Position numbers and translations under genes: made by a program. Below the pieces are notes generated by a model that searched no databases, was not told where the DNA came from, and saw nothing but the letters and a program-made list of their open reading frames with translations. 64,000 bases of DNA from Microvirga aerilata (GTDB lineage: Bacteria; Pseudomonadota; Alphaproteobacteria; Rhizobiales; Beijerinckiaceae). Shown here in pieces: positions 34,988 to 44,501 of this stretch. The stretch is taken from the NCBI RefSeq assembly GCF_016743775.1, contig NZ_JAEQMY010000010.1, positions 1-64,000 on the forward strand, written 5' to 3'. The stretch's first letter is position 1, and each line of letters starts with the position of its first letter.

Positions 34988-36673
34988 TTATTGCGCGGAA
35001 CTCAGCCGGCTGTCCCTTGCCAGCTCGTACACTTCAGCCGGGGCGCCGCCGTTCATGACGAAACGCTCGAACGGGTACAGGTGGTGCAGGTGGTGCTGCT
35101 CATAGCGCCTGCGCAGCCGGTAGTCGCTTGCGAGCCTCTCAACGAGGATCGATTTCACGGCTGGATCGAGCTGGTGGAAGAAGATTCCGTCCTCCACCAC
35201 GATGAAACGCGGCCTGGAGTCGAGCACCCGCTGCATCTCGACCTTCTGCTCGACCCACGGGCATCCGTCGCGTCCGGGATAGTCGCGGTGAGGCAGGCCC
35301 GTGAATGCGAAGCGCGTGGCGAGCTTTGCGCCTGTCACGTAGTAGACCAGCGGCTGAAAGCCGACGACGTAGAGGGAGTCGTCCGGACGCAGCTCGGGCT
35401 TGATGTCCGCCGCGATGCGCCGGGGCGTGTCGCCGGCAAAGCGCTCGCCGTGAACCACCCGGTCCCACAGGATGTAGCCGGTGTGGATCAGGGGCTCCTT
35501 TGCGATGGCAAAGAACGCGAGGCACGTCAGGGCCCCGATGATGCCCGTCCGCGTGCCCGATGCCAAAACGTTCGCCAGGACCGCCCGTCCGACCAGGAGG
35601 CCCGTGAGCAGGCTCAAAGACGGCAGGAACTGAAGAAAGTAATGGTCTGAAGCGATCCGCAGGAACACGATGCAGGCCATGATCGCAGCAACCCAGACCA
35701 GCAGGAACAGGCCGGCCCTTCGCTCCGCATCGCCGTAGGTCAGGCGCCCGAGAAGCAAGGCTGCAAGGATCGCCGAAAACCACAGGGGCGCTTGTTCCCA
35801 CATGGCCCGCAGTGCTGGGTCGATCTCGAAGGGGCGGCTCAGGCCATAGAAAACCTGATGCGCCGTGATATTGGCCGCCACCCACGCGTCCAGGTGCCCT
35901 GTCAGCCAGTAGATGCCGACGACCCCGAGGGTGGGAACAAGGCTTGCGGCGACCAGAAGCGCCATGCCCGGCAGGATCGAACGGATATAGGCCAGGGTGG
36001 GCCACCTGCCCGGCATGGTGAGCAGCACGGTTCCTGCCATGATCGCAGCCATGTCGAAGACAACGGACTGCTTGATCTGAATGCCCACGCCCAGGACGAG
36101 GCCTGAGGCCATGAACGCCTTCCAGGACGGGAGGGCTCCACGGCGCATGGCGCGCAGCAGGATGAACAGCGCCAGGACCGCGCATGCATCGTGAAAGAGC
36201 TCGCCTTGCGCGGCCACACCCCCATTTGCCAGGGTGAAGACGATGAACGCCAGGCCCGCCACGATCCCGATCGTGTGATCCGCGTCGTCGAAAAGGTGGC
36301 CTGCTACCCGCCGGATCAGGTCGGCCGTCAGACCCACGACGAGGCAGGCGGCAAGGCGCGCAACCATCACCCCGTCGAAGGGCAGGGCCGTGAAGAGACC
36401 GAAGATCGAGAAAAGTCCGAAGGGCTTGAGATCGCAAACCGTCGTGAAGGGCAGATGCCCTCGCGACATCTCGGCTCCCATCAGGATGTAGAGGCTTTCG
36501 TCGTAGTTGTAGACCGAATAAACGAAGGAAAGCAGTCGCAGGATCAGCGCTGCGGCCACGAATCCGAGGGTCAATCGAAGGTCGTTGCCGTCATGCGCCC
36601 CATGACCAGCCGGGGAGGGGTGGGCATGAGGCATCGACGATGGCGGGCTCATGGATGGCGGGCTCATGGCCAA
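34988..36673 (-). CDS. GT39-type membrane glycosyltransferase
   Basis: The 561-residue protein has a His/Pro-rich cytoplasmic start, then about eleven hydrophobic helices. The catalytic loop after the first helix reads SVYNYDESLYILMGAEM, with the Asp-Glu pair typical of polyisoprenyl-phosphate-dependent ArnT/PMT-like enzymes. A soluble C-terminal domain (about residues 420-561) contains YVVGFQPLVYYVTGA. It probably transfers a sugar from a lipid carrier on the outer face of the inner membrane. It is the last gene of a three-gene operon, 12 bases after the ABC exporter gene. Confidence 0.8.
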   Translation of the reverse strand: MAMSPPSMSPPSSMPHAHPSPAGHGAHDGNDLRLTLGFVAAALILRLLSFVYSVYNYDESLYILMGAEMSRGHLPFTTVCDLKPFGLFSIFGLFTALPFDGVMVARLAACLVVGLTADLIRRVAGHLFDDADHTIGIVAGLAFIVFTLANGGVAAQGELFHDACAVLALFILLRAMRRGALPSWKAFMASGLVLGVGIQIKQSVVFDMAAIMAGTVLLTMPGRWPTLAYIRSILPGMALLVAASLVPTLGVVGIYWLTGHLDAWVAANITAHQVFYGLSRPFEIDPALRAMWEQAPLWFSAILAALLLGRLTYGDAERRAGLFLLVWVAAIMACIVFLRIASDHYFLQFLPSLSLLTGLLVGRAVLANVLASGTRTGIIGALTCLAFFAIAKEPLIHTGYILWDRVVHGERFAGDTPRRIAADIKPELRPDDSLYVVGFQPLVYYVTGAKLATRFAFTGLPHRDYPGRDGCPWVEQKVEMQRVLDSRPRFIVVEDGIFFHQLDPAVKSILVERLASDYRLRRRYEQHHLHHLYPFERFVMNGGAPAEVYELARDSRLSSAQ

Positions 36674-36685
36674 ATCGCTTCCCCA

Positions 36686-38545
36686 CTATGCGGCGTTCTC
36701 CGCCTCATCCACGGACAGGCCCTCCGCCTGGAGGCGCCACATGGTCTCGAACAGGCCGCCGCGCTGGCGCAGCTCGGTCGCGGTCCCGTCCTCCACGATC
36801 TGCCCGCCCTTCACCACGATGATGCGGTCGAAGGCCGTGAGCGTCGAGAGGCGGTGGGCCACGGCGATCACCGTGCGGCCGCGCATGAGGCGCACCAGGG
36901 ACCGCTGGATCTCCATCTCGGATTCGGTGTCGAGCGCGGAGGTTGCCTCGTCCAGGATGATGATCGGCGCATCCTTCAAGAACGCCCGGGCGATGCCGAT
37001 GCGCTGCCGCTGTCCGCCCGACAGCTTCATGCCGCGCTCGCCGACCAGTGTGTTGTAGCCATCGGGTGTTGCGCGGATGAAGGCGTCGCAGCAGGCGGCG
37101 CGGGCAGCGGCATACACCTCTTCGTCCGTGGCCTCCGGGCGGGCGAAGCGGATATTCTCCATGAGGGTGCGATGAAACAGCGTGATTTCCTGAGGCACAA
37201 CGGCAAGCGCGGCGCGCAGGGAGTCCTGCTTCACCTCCGTCAAGGGCTGCCCGTCGATCAGAACCTCGCCCGAGTGGACGTCGTACAAGCGCTGCAGCAG
37301 ATGAACCAGAGTGGACTTGCCGGCTCCCGATGGGCCGACGATTCCAACCTTCTGACCGGCCGGGATGCGCAGGTTCAGCCGATGCAGGGTATCGGAGCGA
37401 TTGTCGCCATAGGAAAAGCGCACGTTCCGGAGTTCCACCGCGCCGCCCTTGGCGACAAGCTGTTTGGCGTTCGGCGCATCCACCACCGACTGCGGCTGCG
37501 CGATGACCTGCAGCGTATCCTCGATATAGCCCACGTACTGCGCGGTTTCGACGAGCGACAGGGCGAGATCCCGCGAGCTGTTGAGGATGCGGAAAGTCAG
37601 GGTCGAGACGACCACCACGTCGCCCGGCGTGATCTGGCCCACGCTCCACAGATGAACGGCCCATGACAGCATGCTGCCTGCCATGATCCAGAGGGCAATG
37701 TCGTGCAGGGCGCGCGCCTTCTCGAGGTAAAGCCAGCTGCGGCGCTGCGCGAAGGCCTCCTGACGGAACCCCTTGGCGAGACGATCCGCTTCGCGGGCGC
37801 GGGCCGAGAAGGATTTGACCGCCCACATGTTGGTGATCACATCCACCAGGTCGCCGGCGACGACGCCCGCATGGCCCGCATAGGTCCGGTGCAGCGGGCG
37901 CCCGCGTTCGCCGAACCAGATGAGCCCGCCCGTCACCGCCGTCACGATGACGGCAAGAACCAGCATCATGCGCCAGTCCACGGTGAGGAAGATGACCAGC
38001 GCGCCGATGAACTCGATGCAGGGAGGCAGGATGCGCCACACGATGGTGTTCGTTAACGCGCCGAAATTTCCTGCCGTCGCTGTCAGGCGTTGGCCGAGCG
38101 AGCCTGCGAGGTTGTCGGCGAAGTAGCGCATGGGCTGACCGTTCAGGTAGCTGAACAGGTCGAGACGCATGTCCACGCCGACGCTCAGGGTCGTCCGGCA
38201 GGCAAGCCAGCCCGTCACGCGCCACAGAACGCTCTCGCCGGCAATGAACGTCACGAACATGACGAGGGCCGACCAGACGGCCGCGCTCGCCTCGCGCGGA
38301 CCCGCCATGCCGTCGACGAGAAGCTTCATCACGTACTGCACGGCCACGGCGCAGCCTGCCGCTCCGGCGACGGTCAGGAGCAGGGCCGCGAACTGCCAGC
38401 GCCTGCCGACGACATAGTGAAGAACGAACCGATAGGGTCCCTGGAGAAAGGCGGATGGTGCCGCTGCCGGCGGAGCCAGATGAGGGGCGTTCCGTTCGGG
38501 CGGGCGGCCCTTGGGGCCCACTGAAAGGCCATCATCCCTCCACAT
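36686..38545 (-). CDS. ABC exporter, fused membrane and ATPase domains
   Basis: From the ATG at 38545 the protein has 619 residues, with six membrane helices (about residues 35-330) and a C-terminal ATPase. Walker A is GPSGAGKST, the signature LSGGQRQRIGIARAF, and Walker B IIILDEATSALD. The arrangement is that of homodimeric type IV exporters such as MsbA or NdvA. Position between a glycosidase-like gene and a membrane glycosyltransferase suggests a glycan or glycolipid substrate. It starts four bases after the stop of the upstream gene. Confidence 0.9.
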   Translation of the reverse strand: MWRDDGLSVGPKGRPPERNAPHLAPPAAAPSAFLQGPYRFVLHYVVGRRWQFAALLLTVAGAAGCAVAVQYVMKLLVDGMAGPREASAAVWSALVMFVTFIAGESVLWRVTGWLACRTTLSVGVDMRLDLFSYLNGQPMRYFADNLAGSLGQRLTATAGNFGALTNTIVWRILPPCIEFIGALVIFLTVDWRMMLVLAVIVTAVTGGLIWFGERGRPLHRTYAGHAGVVAGDLVDVITNMWAVKSFSARAREADRLAKGFRQEAFAQRRSWLYLEKARALHDIALWIMAGSMLSWAVHLWSVGQITPGDVVVVSTLTFRILNSSRDLALSLVETAQYVGYIEDTLQVIAQPQSVVDAPNAKQLVAKGGAVELRNVRFSYGDNRSDTLHRLNLRIPAGQKVGIVGPSGAGKSTLVHLLQRLYDVHSGEVLIDGQPLTEVKQDSLRAALAVVPQEITLFHRTLMENIRFARPEATDEEVYAAARAACCDAFIRATPDGYNTLVGERGMKLSGGQRQRIGIARAFLKDAPIIILDEATSALDTESEMEIQRSLVRLMRGRTVIAVAHRLSTLTAFDRIIVVKGGQIVEDGTATELRQRGGLFETMWRLQAEGLSVDEAENAA

Positions 38546-38549
38546 GGGC

Positions 38550-39719
38550 CTACTCCGCAGCAAGGGGCAGCGCAGAGGCTGCATCGAATGCCCGCAACTC
38601 TGCAAGAAGCGCCTGCTGGTGCCTCAATTCGCGGGCGAGGCGCGGGCAGACCGTGCGTTGACCTTTCGCATCCGGGACGGACAGGAGACCCACACGGCAG
38701 ATCCTCTCGTTGTCCCATCCAGGATAGTCGGCGATCGGGTAGAGGCAGACCCCCTCGACGGGAACGCCGGCATCCAGAGCAGCGTGCACTTCCGAGCAGA
38801 CATAATGGAGCCAGGCAGGCCTGCCGGACCCTTCCGCGCCGGTCTCGGCGATGAGGAGCGGACGACGGTAGCGCCCATGCGCCTCGGCCAGCATTTCGTG
38901 CAAGGATCTGTAGGCATGATGGCCCATGGGGATCGTCGTGCCGCCATGATACCATTGGTTGTCGGGATAGTAGTTGAGACCGACGATATCGAGGTATTCG
39001 GGCGCTCCCCCGATCTCGGGCTCCTTGGCGCCGGACAGGATGTCGAGGGCTTCGAACTGGGTCTGCCGGTAGGCGTGCGCTCTTCTGACGTGTTCCTCGT
39101 CTCCGAGCCCTGCCTCGACATGGATCAGCGGCTCCGCCGTGATGAAGCGGGCTCTCGGGTCAACGGCCCGGATGGCATCGATGGCCGCAATGGTGGCGCG
39201 CACCAGTTGACGCTTGAGCTCCACGCCGCGCCCGTGGGCGCACGGATTGAAGCGGCCCACCTCGCCACCGGCCCAGGCCCAGAACGACATCTCGTTGACC
39301 GGACAGTAGACGGGCACATCCTCACTTTCAGCCATGACGACGCGAGCGGCGGCTGCGGAGAACTGCGCGAAACGGTCGATGAAAGCAGGGGACCAGATGT
39401 CGAGGTCATCCGGCCATCCGTAGTGGCACAGATCCCAGATCACGCGGGTTCCGGCGGCATTCGCGGCCCGCAGCATCGGAAGAAAGCTGTCCCACTCGTA
39501 GCGGCTGGGCGCCGTTTCGATAAGATGCCAGCGCAGGCCGTCTCGGACGGCGCGGACCCCATGCTGCGAGAGAAGCCTGTAGTCCTTCCCGGCCAGCCGG
39601 TCGTGTCCTGTGCTTGCGAGGAGATCAAGCCTGCGGCCGTCACTGCGCCGGTGGCTCGAACATTCGAATCCGCCCAGAAAGAAGCTCCCGAATGCAGAAG
39701 CATTATCAAGTGAGATCAT
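38550..39719 (-). CDS. GH1-like glycoside hydrolase family protein
   Basis: The 389-residue protein has a TIM-barrel pattern. The candidate acid/base Glu lies in VYCPVNEMSFWAWAGG and the candidate nucleophile Glu in LLIAETGAEGSG. It resembles beta-glucosidase-type clan A enzymes but is shorter than the roughly 450 residues of classical GH1. It has no signal peptide, so it acts in the cytoplasm. It heads the operon with the ABC exporter and GT39-type gene. A one-mismatch EcfG-like site (GGAAC-N16-TGTT, minus strand, 39860-39884) lies about 140 bases upstream. Confidence 0.72.
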   Translation of the reverse strand: MISLDNASAFGSFFLGGFECSSHRRSDGRRLDLLASTGHDRLAGKDYRLLSQHGVRAVRDGLRWHLIETAPSRYEWDSFLPMLRAANAAGTRVIWDLCHYGWPDDLDIWSPAFIDRFAQFSAAAARVVMAESEDVPVYCPVNEMSFWAWAGGEVGRFNPCAHGRGVELKRQLVRATIAAIDAIRAVDPRARFITAEPLIHVEAGLGDEEHVRRAHAYRQTQFEALDILSGAKEPEIGGAPEYLDIVGLNYYPDNQWYHGGTTIPMGHHAYRSLHEMLAEAHGRYRRPLLIAETGAEGSGRPAWLHYVCSEVHAALDAGVPVEGVCLYPIADYPGWDNERICRVGLLSVPDAKGQRTVCPRLARELRHQQALLAELRAFDAASALPLAAE

Positions 39720-40210
39720 AAGCGTGATTGCTCCCACCCTGTACATCTGCGGATTCGCGACAGGGTAAATGGATGATCTTGACAGGACAGCCGTCAGCGG
39801 GAGGCCGGGCTACGCTGCATTCACGCACACAAACTTGCCTGGGGTGAAACCCGGCTACTAACAATGAGCTTGGCGCTTTGTTCCAGAACGAGATTGAGAA
39901 CTTCCCGTGCTGCCATGCTCGTCTCAAGGAACACCCGGACAAAGAGCCGACCTGCCGTATTCTACCGGAATATGTCCTTAGTTCGGCATGCCGGTGCATT
40001 GGCCGGCGTGCATGTGCGGGAGACGCCTCACCAACAAAGGATGAAAGTGGTTAAGCCCGACGGATTACCGATAAATGTGGCGGCCTCCAGGGAATGTCGC
40101 GAGGCATCTGATGGCAGGAACGCACTTTCCCACGGCCATTGGAATGCTCCGGCAAGAGCCCGCCGATGGCCGCGCGGCAAAGCATGCACAATGCAGGGCG
40201 CCCGCCCCGA
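39720..40210. other. 491-base interval without a supported gene
   Basis: Short frames on both strands overlap and none has a convincing start or family. It holds the weak EcfG-like site noted for the GH1-like operon. A fragment reading FQNEIENFPCCHARLKEHPD (plus strand, about 39875-39935) is protein-like but was not identified. Confidence 0.4.
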
Positions 40211-41203
40211 TCAGGTGCGACGACGGGCGGGCCGAGCCATGCTCTCCGACAGTTCGCTCCCTGTCTCCTGCGCAACGGCGATCTCGTTCAGATGACGGGG
40301 AGCGGGTGGATTGCTTCCCGCAGGCCAGCCCTCCCGCTGCCGGCGACGATCCCCGTCCGCATCCTCTGTCTGATCGTGCAGGAGAACGATGCTGGTGGGA
40401 AACGGCAGGTCGATCCCGGCCTCTGACAGCGCCTTCTTCACGGCGCGGATCACGCGCCCCTGAACGTGAACCACCTCGGAGCGCTTCGAGTGGGTCCACC
40501 AGCGAACGCGAATATTGACCGTCGAGCCGGCCAGCTCCCAGGCGAAGGCCTCCGGCGACGGATCATCCGCCACGCCGTCGACGCCCCGGACAGCCTCGAC
40601 GATGATCTCGCAGGCGAGGTCGATGTCGTCGCTGTATCCGATCCCCACATCGTATTGGCTGCGGCGCAGCGGAAATGCCGTGTTGACCGTGACGGCATCC
40701 GTATAGACCGCACTGTTCGGGATGATCACCCGCCGCCCGTCATAGGTCTTGATCAGCGTCGCCCGTGCTTCGATGTGCTCGACCGTGCCCTCATGCTTGC
40801 CTACGATGATCTGGTCGCCCTGCCGGAAGGGCTGGCGTAGCAGGATGAGGAGCCCGGCAAGCCAGTTCTGCAGGATATCCTTGAAGGCGAAGCCAATGGC
40901 GATGGAGCCGATGCCGAGGGTTGAAAGCAGGTCCGCCGGGCTGATCGACGGAAAAATGATGGTGGCGACGATCAGCAGGCCCAGCCCGATCACACCCCAG
41001 CGTGCGGCGCCCGCCAGCATCGTAGCGAGATCGGGGCGGCTGCGCTGCTTGAACACCCGAAGGACCGCGCGCCGCGCGCCGCTGGCGACAGCCAGGAACA
41101 GGACGAGGACGATAAGGGCGATGCCGAGATTGGGCAGAATCCACCAAAAGCCCTGAATGTAGCTCTCGATGCGATCGAAGGTGATCCTAGTGTCGGCGTC
41201 CAA
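40211..41203 (-). CDS. MscS-family mechanosensitive channel
   Basis: The start is taken as TTG at 41203 because GGAGG lies five bases upstream and an EcfG promoter lies just beyond; no ATG is available before about residue 60. The 330-residue protein has membrane helices near residues 18-38 and 60-80 and the pore-lining helix (LLSTLGIGSIAIGFAFKDIL). The beta-domain (GDQIIVGKHEGTVEHIEARA) and an alpha-beta C-terminal domain follow. It should release solutes on osmotic downshock. The last 50 residues are Arg/Pro-rich and atypical. Confidence 0.9.
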   Translation of the reverse strand: MDADTRITFDRIESYIQGFWWILPNLGIALIVLVLFLAVASGARRAVLRVFKQRSRPDLATMLAGAARWGVIGLGLLIVATIIFPSISPADLLSTLGIGSIAIGFAFKDILQNWLAGLLILLRQPFRQGDQIIVGKHEGTVEHIEARATLIKTYDGRRVIIPNSAVYTDAVTVNTAFPLRRSQYDVGIGYSDDIDLACEIIVEAVRGVDGVADDPSPEAFAWELAGSTVNIRVRWWTHSKRSEVVHVQGRVIRAVKKALSEAGIDLPFPTSIVLLHDQTEDADGDRRRQREGWPAGSNPPAPRHLNEIAVAQETGSELSESMARPARRRT

Positions 41204-41764
41204 CGAGGCCTCCGCAGATGTGGCAATCGGAGCGAACGTGCCTCTGCCGGACCGGTTCCTTGCAAGCGACCAGCGGCCACAGGCGGCACGCCGGTGCCGC
41301 AAGGACTACGATGGGGGATCGGTCGCCTTCGCCACAGCCGGACAACACCGATGGTCATCCTTGCAACGCTTCGGGAAACCGGCTGACGTTGCTGCGTCGG
41401 CATCTCGTAACGCTTGCTCGAGGAGGGATCGGCTGGCCGCCTGTTCGGCGCTTCGATCCGGGTCCAGGATAGTGTTGAGCCCGTTCCGGACCGCAGCGTT
41501 CAAGGATTGGTCGCAGCAGGCTCCGGGGCAGGACGCTACATTGCCCTACGGGAATATTCCGTATGCCCCTACACCTTTGGCTGACGCAGGCGGGCTGTCG
41601 ACACGAGACCCTGCATCCTGCCCGGAGCAGCCTCCCGGTGGGTCAGCCTGGGGCATCTAGCCGAAAGGCGGCTTCATTGATGAGCCTTCCTGCTTGATCG
41701 CACGCTTATTCGGCTTATGTGTGCCTGTTATAACCTAATATGTGCGTGACGCACAGGGGAACAC
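41204..41764. other. 561-base interval, promoter region plus unassigned sequence
   Basis: The EcfG site at 41235-41259 is the only clear feature. Overlapping frames on both strands between 41260 and 41764 lack starts with ribosome-binding sites. Bases 41700-41760 become AT-rich ahead of the small open frame at 41765 and may hold its promoter. Confidence 0.4.
41235..41259 (-). promoter_or_regulatory. EcfG-type promoter of the mscS-like gene
   Basis: The minus strand reads GGAAC, 16 bases, CGTT, a perfect consensus. Its -10 lies 32 bases ahead of the TTG start at 41203, which also supports that start. Confidence 0.75.
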
Positions 41765-41938
41765 ATGCCTACAGCCTCCAAGAGCCTCGATGGTTCCTCG
41801 ATCCCGACATTCACCTTCTCCATCGGCTCGCAGATCAAGCCGGGCGATGCTGCGGCATCCGTGGCGTCAGCCGGGCTGCCCACGACAGGGGCGCTTGAGC
41901 GGCCGCAGACCAGGAACAGGCAAACGTCCGATGAATGA
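41765..41938 (+). CDS. small ORF overlapping the start of the broken HWE kinase
   Basis: A 57-codon frame begins MPTASKSLDGSSIPTFTFSI and ends RQTSDE. Its ATG has CAGGGGAAC about six bases upstream. The stop overlaps the kinase ATG at 41931 (ATGAATGA), an arrangement typical of translational coupling. Third positions are GC-rich, as in real genes of this region. No family is known. It could be a leader peptide or a small kinase partner. Confidence 0.4.
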   Translation: MPTASKSLDGSSIPTFTFSIGSQIKPGDAAASVASAGLPTTGALERPQTRNRQTSDE

Positions 41939-44303
41939 TATTGCCGCTATGGGGACGGCAGTCCAACCTCAGAACCTTGATCGAGACATGGCTCCGAAAG
42001 CCGCAGGAAAGCTTCATTGGCCCAGGGGCGGAGGCGCAATGGGCGAGCGCATCCGCAATCACGATTGGGCGGCAACGCCGCTTGGACCCATCGATGCCTG
42101 GCCGCAGAGCCTGCGCACCCTGGTCGACCTCATGCTCAATGCGCGGCAGCCCATCTACATCGCCTGGGGGCCTGCGCTCACATCCCTCTACAACGACAGC
42201 TACATCCCCATCCTCGGCACCAAGCACCCTGACGCCCTCGGCAGGGCTTATGCCGAGCTGTTTGCGGAGATCTGGGACGAGTACCGCCCGCTTGTCGAGG
42301 CGACGATGGCGGGCGAGGCGCAGCACCTCATCGACCAGCCGGTTCCTCTCGTGGGTCGTCCCGGCCGCCCGATGAGCTGGTTCACGTTTTGCTGGACACC
42401 CGTTTGCGATGAGGAAGGTGAGATCGCAGGCTTCTACTGCGCAGCGACCGAAACAACCGAGAGGGTTCAAGCCGAGGAAGCCCTGCGCGAGAGCAAGGAG
42501 GAGGCGCTGCGCGAGAGCGAGATGCGCTACCGTGCGCTCTTCCAATCGATGGGCCAAGGCTTCTGCATCCTGCAGCTCATCCTCGACGAGCATGATAAGC
42601 CGGTCGATTACCGCTATATGGAAATCAACCGGGTCTTCGAGCAGCAGACCGGGATAAAAGGCGCGCTGGGCAGAACCATCCGCGAGCTGGTGCCTGACAT
42701 CGAGCTGTTCTGGTTCGACATCTACGGCCATGTCGCACTCACCGGTGAGCCGGCGCGCTTCGTCAACCACGCCCCTTCCATGGGGCGTTGGTTCGACGTC
42801 TATGCCTTCCGCATCGGCCAGCCGCATGAGCGCCAGGTGGCCGTGCTCTTCAACGACATCTCCGATCGCAAGCGCGCGGAGGAAGCGCTGCGGGACAGCG
42901 AGGTGCGGCTCCGGCAGGTGCAGGAGGCGGCCAGGATCGGCAGCTTCGAGTTCGACCGGACGACCGGCAAGGCGACCGCTTCACCGGAGTATCTCGATCT
43001 GTATGGATTGCCTGCAGAGCGAGCCGAAACCTTCTCGTATGAGGAATGGATCGGCCTCCTGCATCCGGACGATCGGGCGCGCATCGAGTCCGAAACGCGA
43101 ACTGCCGTTGCGGATCCTGCCTGCTTCCAGCTCGACTCCGAGTTCCGGATTAGACGCGCCGATACGGGTGAGGCGCGCTGGATCACGGCGCGGACCAAGC
43201 TCCTGCGCGACCCCGCGGGCCGCTTCCTGCGCTCCCTTGGCGCTCAGTGGGATGTGACCGCCGAAAAGACCGTCGAGGCAGCCCTGCGCGAGAGCGAAGA
43301 GCGCTATCGCTCCTTTATCGCGCACAGTTCGGAGGGTATCTGGCTCCTGGAGTTCAACCCTCCTCTCGACACATCCTTGTCCGTGGAAGAGCAGATCGAC
43401 TTGGCCTATCGCAGCGGATGCTTTGTCGATTGCAACGATGCCATGGCCCGGATGTACGGGCTTGCCCGCGCCGAGGATCTGATCGGCAAGACCCTCGACT
43501 TTCCGCTGCCTGCCTCCGATCCCGAGGCAAGAGCATACCTCGCGCTGATCATCCGGTCCGGCTACAGCATCACGGGCGTGGAATCGGTCGAGCATGATGC
43601 CGACGGCAGCCGCAAATACTTCGCCAACAGCATGATCGGCGTCGTTGAACATCGTCAGCTGAAGCGCCTCTGGGGGATCCAGCGGGACATTACCGATCAG
43701 AAGGAGGCGGAAGAGCAGCGCACGCTCCTGATCAACGAGCTGAACCACCGGGTGAAGAACACCCTGGCCACCGTCCAGTCCATTACAAGCCAGACCCTGC
43801 GCAACGCGGAAACCGCAGCGGAGGCCAAGACGGCCATAGAGGGCCGCCTGTTCGCCCTGTCGCGGGCCCATGACGTCCTGACGCGGGAGAACTGAGAGGG
43901 GGCGGACCTCTACGAGATCGTGGAGCAGGCCGTCGCTCCCTATTCCAGCCGTGGGGAGGACCGTCTTCACCTGCAGGGACCGAAGGTTCGCCTGCCGCCC
44001 CGTACGGCCCTGTCGCTTGCGATGATGCTTCAGGAGCTGGCAACGAACGCCGTGAAGTACGGCGCCCTGTCCAATGCCACGGGAGAGATCAGGATCGCCT
44101 GGGAGGTGAAGCAGGCCGAGCCTTCAGGCTATCTCCATCTATGGTGGGAGGAAAGCGGAGGGCCACCCGTCCAGGCGCCTGCCCGCAAGGGCTTCGGCTC
44201 CCGGCTGATCGAGCGGAGCCTGGCCCACGATCTCAATGGAACGGTCCGCATGGAGTTCCGCACCGGAGGCGTGGTCTGCACCGTGGATGCGCCGCTCTCA
44301 TGA
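41931..44303 (+). pseudogene. multi-PAS HWE histidine kinase interrupted by an in-frame TGA
   Basis: The reading frame is intact over 791 codons except for TGA at 43893-43895 (codon 655). Before it lie the shared N-terminal PAS-like domain (RNHDWAATPLGPIDAWPQSL), further PAS domains and the acceptor region NELNHRVKNTLATVQSIT. Directly after it the same frame continues EGADLYEIVEQ, then QELATNAVKYGALS, WWEESGGPP and KGFGSRLIERSL. The paralogue at 30396-32708 has ENWEGAELREI here, so TGA replaces a TGG Trp codon. The first part (654 residues) lacks the ATPase. The rest could be translated separately, lost, or restored if the stop is a sequencing error or is read through. Confidence 0.85.
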
Positions 44304-44501
44304 GCTCAGAATGAGCTCTATCGGCGGCCCCTTGAGGATGGATGGCCGCCGGTCCATCTACGTCGTCGACCCGCCGTTCCTCGGCAACCGCTCCCGCAAC
44401 GAGGACCGGAGCCTGAAGGCCGATCGGGTTGCGCGGTTCGAGGCCTTCGCGGGAAGCACCGCCGGGCCGCGTGCTACAAGACAAGGAGCAGATGAGGCCT
44501 C

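Noticed and set aside
26081..39795. Shared 14-base string TCTTGACAGGACAG at about 26081 and 39779
   Set aside because: Too short to be more than chance, or a promoter-like TTGACA; no matching -10 element was found.
39875..40054. Plus-strand frame reading FQNEIENFPCCHARLKEHPD
   Set aside because: No start, no recognised family, and Cys/Arg-rich continuation; left as unassigned.
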